From Gammaproteobacteria bacterium (GTDB lineage Bacteria; Pseudomonadota; Gammaproteobacteria; Arenicellales; JAHEKD01): a stretch of DNA of 7,649 nt. The position numbers were made by a program, and so were the translations under genes. The stretch lies in contig JAHEKD010000106.1 in the NCBI GenBank assembly GCA_024638545.1, forward strand, positions 1-7,649, written 5' to 3'. Positions 4,726 through 7,649 of the stretch are shown in pieces. The notes under the pieces were generated by a model, which saw only the letters and a program-made list of their open reading frames with translations, did not search any database and had not been told where the DNA came from. The first letter of the stretch is position 1. Each line of letters opens with the position of its first letter.

Positions 4726-7142
4726 CTCCTGAGTCGGTTCCCCTTGGGATCAAACGCAGAATGTTCCAGTATGACGGCGTCATGAGACCTTCCCAAAACG
4801 GCAACGTCAATAGACGTCTTCGGTGTCGCATGAGCGGTTTTGACAAAACCAAGCGCCAGTGATTTGCCGACGGTATGACCGTACGCACCAGAGCTTATTC
4901 GTCCAATAGGTGTGCCGTCAAGGAGGAAGATGGGTTCGCCGCCGACCGCATCGGCGTCGGTGGTTTCAATCGAAATCATAACCAGTTTTTCACGTGGTGC
5001 CATATCCTTGATTTTCAGGTAGGCATCGCGTCCGATAAATTCAGGTTTGTCGAGTTTGATCAATCTCTCCAGCCCGACTTCCTGCGGCCAGTATTCTGGC
5101 GAATATTCACGCCCCCAGCTGCCGTAACCTTTTTCAATGCGCAGCGACAGCAGTGAGCGCCCGCCGACCGGTCGAATTGGATAAGTTTCTCCAGCGGCAA
5201 GAAGCGCATCGTAGAGTTCAAGCTGTTTTTCTTCCGGGACATACAGCTCCCAGCCCAGGTCACCTGTAAAGGAGACCCTGATGGCGAGTGTATCAATGCC
5301 GGCGATATTAATACGTCTTGAGCGGGTAAATCTGAAGCTTTCATTAGAAAGATCAGAATCGGTCAGGCCTTGAAGTAATTCCCGGGAATCAGGTCCGGCA
5401 ACATTAAAACCGCACCATTCAGAGGTGATCGATCTGAAACTCACTGAGTCAGGGCGTTTTACCATATCAAAAAAGCGCTGATGATAGCGTTCGGCCATGC
5501 CTGAACCTACCATGTAAAATTCATCTTCATCAACCTTGGTGATGGTAAAGTCACCGGCGATACCGCCCCGCAGGCCAAGTAATGGTGTCAGACAGGACCG
5601 GCCGATTTCTGTTGGCACACTGTTCGCTACCACACGGTTTAACCAGTTTGCAGCGCCGCTGCCCTTGATCTCATATTTACCAAAATTAGAGATATCGATG
5701 ATGCCGACGCTGTCTCTAAGAGCCTTGCACTCTTCGCTGACAGGATCAAAGCAGTTCTGGCGTTCGAAACCGTAATATTCCTGAGCTTCAATACCGTCGG
5801 CTGCGTACCATAGCGGGTGTTCCCAGCCGTAATTCAGGCCAAATACGGCACCGAGCTGTTTTTGCCGCTGGTAAACCGGCCGCATTCTTGTCGGCCGGCC
5901 CGCGTCACGTTCTTCATAGGGAAAGTGGATCTTGAAACGGTGTGCGTAACAATCAAGAGCCCGGGCCCTGGTAAATGACTTGGTAGCCCAGTCGCCGTAA
6001 CGCGCCAGGTCCCATGGGAATAAATCGAGCTCGGGTTCGCCCTCAACAATCCACTGTGCCAGCAGTAAACCCAGGCCGCCTGACTGCGAGAAACCGGGAA
6101 TAATACCGTTACAGCAAAAGTAATTACGCAATTCGGGCACCGGGCCGAACAGGGCGGAGCTGTCTGGAGACCAGATCATCGGGCCGTTGATGATACGCTT
6201 GATGCCGGCTTCGGCCAGCACCGGCAGGCGTTCACAGGCGCGCATAATATTCTCTTCAATGCGCTCCAGGTCATCGGGCAGCAGCTCATGGCCGAAATCC
6301 AGCGGCGTGCCTTCTTCAGCCCAGAACCGGCCGTCTTTTTCATAGGCGCCGACCAGCAGGCCTTCACCTTCCTGGCGCAGGTAATATTCGCCGTCGCGAT
6401 CTGCCACTGAAGGTAACCGGCGTTCCATCTGTGCGATTTGGGGAATCGATTCTGTCACAAAATACTGGTGTTCCATAGTCATCAGCGGTAACTCAAAGCC
6501 GGCCATCGCGGCCACTTCGCGGCCCCATAATCCTGCTGCATTGACGACCACTTCCGTATGGATGCTGCCTTCGGGTGTGACCACAACCCAGCTGCCGTCG
6601 CTGCGGGGGGTGGTGGCCGTGACCGGTGTGAAGCGGTGAATTTTTGCCCCCAGCGCACGCGCGCCCTGGGCATAAGCATAGGTCACGCCGGAGGGATCAA
6701 CATTGCCCGCGTCCGGTTCATACATAACGCAGCGGATACCGTTAAAATCGACCAGTGGGTGGAGCTCCTGCGCCTCCTTGATCGATAACTCATGAAATTC
6801 AACCTTGAAGTACCGGGCCTTGGCCGCCTGAATACGCAGCTGATGCTCACGCTCCCTGGTTTGGGCCATATATAACGACCCCGGCTGGAAGATGCCGCAG
6901 CCCTGACCCGTCTCTTTTTCAAGGTCGGCATACAGCTGCATCGTGTAATATTGCAATTTGGATATATTGTTGTGATCATGAAGGCCATGGATGCCGGCAG
7001 CCGCATGCCATGTGGATCCCGACGTTAACTCATCGCGCTCCAGCAAGACGACGTCTTTCCAGCCCAATTTGGCCAGATGATAAAGTATGCTGCAGCCGAC
7101 AAGGCCGCCGCCGATCACTACTGCCTGTGCATTTTCCTGCAT
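4722..7142 (-). CDS. FAD-dependent oxidoreductase with C-terminal GcvT domain (dimethylglycine/sarcosine dehydrogenase family)
   Basis: The 806-residue protein follows the DMGDH/SarDH plan. An N-terminal FAD-binding DAO domain (about 5-375) has the dinucleotide motif Gly11-x-Gly13-x-x-Gly16 and the ribose-binding acid Glu35. The motif SGSTWHAAAG at 41-50 places His46 where family members attach FAD covalently. A central FAO-type linker domain (about 375-430, with GRPTRMRPVY just after) leads to a GcvT-like aminomethyltransferase domain and its C-terminal barrel (about 435-800, including the GDLGWELYVPEE segment). Family members oxidatively demethylate N-methylglycines and pass the one-carbon unit to tetrahydrofolate. 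The exact substrate here is inference. Length is full for the family. AGGG at 7150-7153, 7 bases upstream, supports the start. The stop codon TAG (4724-4722) lies inside the tip of repeat copy 2, so the last residues may differ from those of relatives. It is transcribed alone, converging on the TAXI gene. Confidence 0.93.
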   Translation of the reverse strand: MQENAQAVVIGGGLVGCSILYHLAKLGWKDVVLLERDELTSGSTWHAAAGIHGLHDHNNISKLQYYTMQLYADLEKETGQGCGIFQPGSLYMAQTREREHQLRIQAAKARYFKVEFHELSIKEAQELHPLVDFNGIRCVMYEPDAGNVDPSGVTYAYAQGARALGAKIHRFTPVTATTPRSDGSWVVVTPEGSIHTEVVVNAAGLWGREVAAMAGFELPLMTMEHQYFVTESIPQIAQMERRLPSVADRDGEYYLRQEGEGLLVGAYEKDGRFWAEEGTPLDFGHELLPDDLERIEENIMRACERLPVLAEAGIKRIINGPMIWSPDSSALFGPVPELRNYFCCNGIIPGFSQSGGLGLLLAQWIVEGEPELDLFPWDLARYGDWATKSFTRARALDCYAHRFKIHFPYEERDAGRPTRMRPVYQRQKQLGAVFGLNYGWEHPLWYAADGIEAQEYYGFERQNCFDPVSEECKALRDSVGIIDISNFGKYEIKGSGAANWLNRVVANSVPTEIGRSCLTPLLGLRGGIAGDFTITKVDEDEFYMVGSGMAERYHQRFFDMVKRPDSVSFRSITSEWCGFNVAGPDSRELLQGLTDSDLSNESFRFTRSRRINIAGIDTLAIRVSFTGDLGWELYVPEEKQLELYDALLAAGETYPIRPVGGRSLLSLRIEKGYGSWGREYSPEYWPQEVGLERLIKLDKPEFIGRDAYLKIKDMAPREKLVMISIETTDADAVGGEPIFLLDGTPIGRISSGAYGHTVGKSLALGFVKTAHATPKTSIDVAVLGRSHDAVILEHSAFDPKGNRLRS

Positions 7143-7171
7143 TTATTTTCCCTGTGAAAGTCCAGAATGAC

Positions 7172-7200
7172 TCTTTATCATCTTGAGGGTACAGCATCAA
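7172..7200 (-). promoter_or_regulatory. Weak candidate promoter of the flavoprotein gene
   Basis: On the reverse strand TTGATG (7200-7195) and TAAAGA (7177-7172) are 17 bases apart. Initiation would fall near 7165, giving a leader of about 22 bases that includes the AGGG ribosome binding site. The match to consensus is partial (4 of 6 and 3 of 6), so this is only a candidate. Confidence 0.22.
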
Positions 7201-7253
7201 GCTATATTGATTAAAAATAATGCAAAGTTTTGTTTTGCTTAAATCTGTGTAGG

Positions 7254-7507
7254 ATGAGAATCCAACAGGTTGACGGGCTCACAGCTGGTACCGATTACCG
7301 TCATAATATTCATGCCGTGCATATTCATCAAACTGCCTCCTGTATGCCTCGTGGCAGTGCGGGTGGTCATTTTGATCCGGTCCTGGCAGCATCACTGACC
7401 CGGATTGTAACCATCCTTTTTATTCCGGCGATTTGATCAACATCGATGCTGATGTTGGCCCAATGACAAATAAGACCAGCCCTGTCACGCTGTCTCCCGG
7501 ACCCTAA
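7254..7507 (+). pseudogene. sodC: Cu/Zn superoxide dismutase remnant, frameshifted and interrupted by repeat copy 3
   Basis: The first frame from the ATG at 7254 gives a GLTAG strand followed by VHIHQTASC and SAGGHFDP. These are the copper-ligand His-x-His, the disulfide cysteine and the bridging-histidine segment of periplasmic Cu/Zn superoxide dismutases. About 7377-7381 the similarity moves to another frame, starting at 7379: GPGSITDPDC, then NHPFYSGDLINIDAD and VTLSPGP, matching the zinc-site and later strands of the family. One lost base explains the shift. The zinc ligand normally three residues before the GD aspartate is Tyr rather than His, a change possible in one base. The signal peptide and first strands are missing, and the second frame ends at TAA (7505-7507) inside the repeat tip. 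The C-terminal part (usually SLFDADGSAVVIHA-like) should lie beyond the repeat, outside the window. It is surely non-functional as it stands. The identity rests on motif recall. Confidence 0.72.
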
Positions 7508-7649
7508 CCTGCATTTCTCACCGGACTTCGTAGCGAGACGGTTAAAGGATGCGTCCTGTATGGGTTTTACGACCAAAGGCCGGCATTATGTTAACAGCAT
7601 ATGTGCCGGCACAAGGGCCCGCAGGCATCGTTGACGCTATGTCGAGGAC
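7504..7649 (+). mobile_element. MITE-like dispersed repeat, copy 3 (right end outside window)
   Basis: The copy starts at CTAACC and runs to the window end, covering about two thirds of the element. From 7557 it matches copy 1 at 90 of 93 positions and copy 2 at 88 of 93. Its left tip, CTAACCTGCATTTCTCACC, is the best preserved. Against the reverse complement of the right tip of copies 1 and 2 (CTAGCCCGCATTTCTCACC) it agrees at 17 of 19 bases, and both arms then reach ACGGTT about 40 bases in. The hairpin arms GCCGGCA and TGCCGGC are conserved; the change to TTAACAG falls in the loop. Its left edge cuts the sodC remnant after VTLSPGP. Confidence 0.85.

Noticed and set aside
4595..4888. 97-codon reverse-strand frame through repeat copy 2 and the flavoprotein 3' end
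   Set aside because: It is an out-of-frame shadow of the flavoprotein extended through the repeat, with no family similarity.
7367..7576. 69-codon reverse-strand frame over the sodC remnant and repeat copy 3
   Set aside because: It is antisense to a better-supported SodC remnant and crosses into the repeat; no ribosome binding site was seen.
4503..7649. Composite transposon made of repeat copies 2 and 3 carrying the flavoprotein gene
   Set aside because: No transposase is present, and each copy's own ends suffice to explain it. Direct copies could recombine, but there is no sign of mobilisation as a unit.
1..7649. CRISPR array or tandem repeat system
   Set aside because: The repeats are about 220 bp and kilobases apart; no short regularly spaced repeats occur.

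Overview
The window looks like accessory or intergenic-rich chromosome from a Gram-negative proteobacterium, perhaps a marine one. The evidence is a periplasmic TAXI-type solute receptor with a Sec signal peptide, a GcvT-fused flavoprotein of methylated-amine catabolism, a GFA-fold protein, a metaxin/FAXC-like glutathione S-transferase and clear AGGAG-type ribosome binding sites. No rRNA, tRNA or CRISPR array was seen, and the species cannot be named.

Layout, left to right. 1-168 is the right part of a dispersed repeat (copy 1). 169-449 is noncoding and rich in dyad symmetry. 450-848 (+) is a small GFA/CENP-V family protein. 849-1359 is mostly noncoding, with a stray repeat tip and a dyad. 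1360-1896 (+) is an unrecognised helical protein. It converges on 1908-2390 (-), a LabA/DUF88-type NYN nuclease-fold protein, which lies downstream of 2471-3172 (-), a GST-like protein. A 336-bp intergenic region holds a plausible promoter and a 14-bp perfect palindrome ahead of 3509-4486 (+), the TAXI receptor. 4503-4725 is the only complete copy of the repeat, filling the gap between the receptor and 4722-7142 (-), a large FAD/GcvT oxidoreductase. 7254-7507 (+) is a decayed fragment of a Cu/Zn superoxide dismutase gene, cut off by repeat copy 3, which runs off the window end.

The genes do not form one pathway. The unifying structure is the repeat: about 220 bp, three copies in the same orientation, imperfect terminal inverted repeats of about 40 bp, internal hairpins and no coding capacity. 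This is what a MITE-like non-autonomous element looks like. Its tips carry in-frame stop codons: one ends the flavoprotein gene (TAG) and another ends the sodC remnant (TAA). Both window ends fall inside copies, as happens when an assembly breaks at a multi-copy repeat. The most promising novelty is this repeat family and its effect on gene ends, rather than a new enzyme system.
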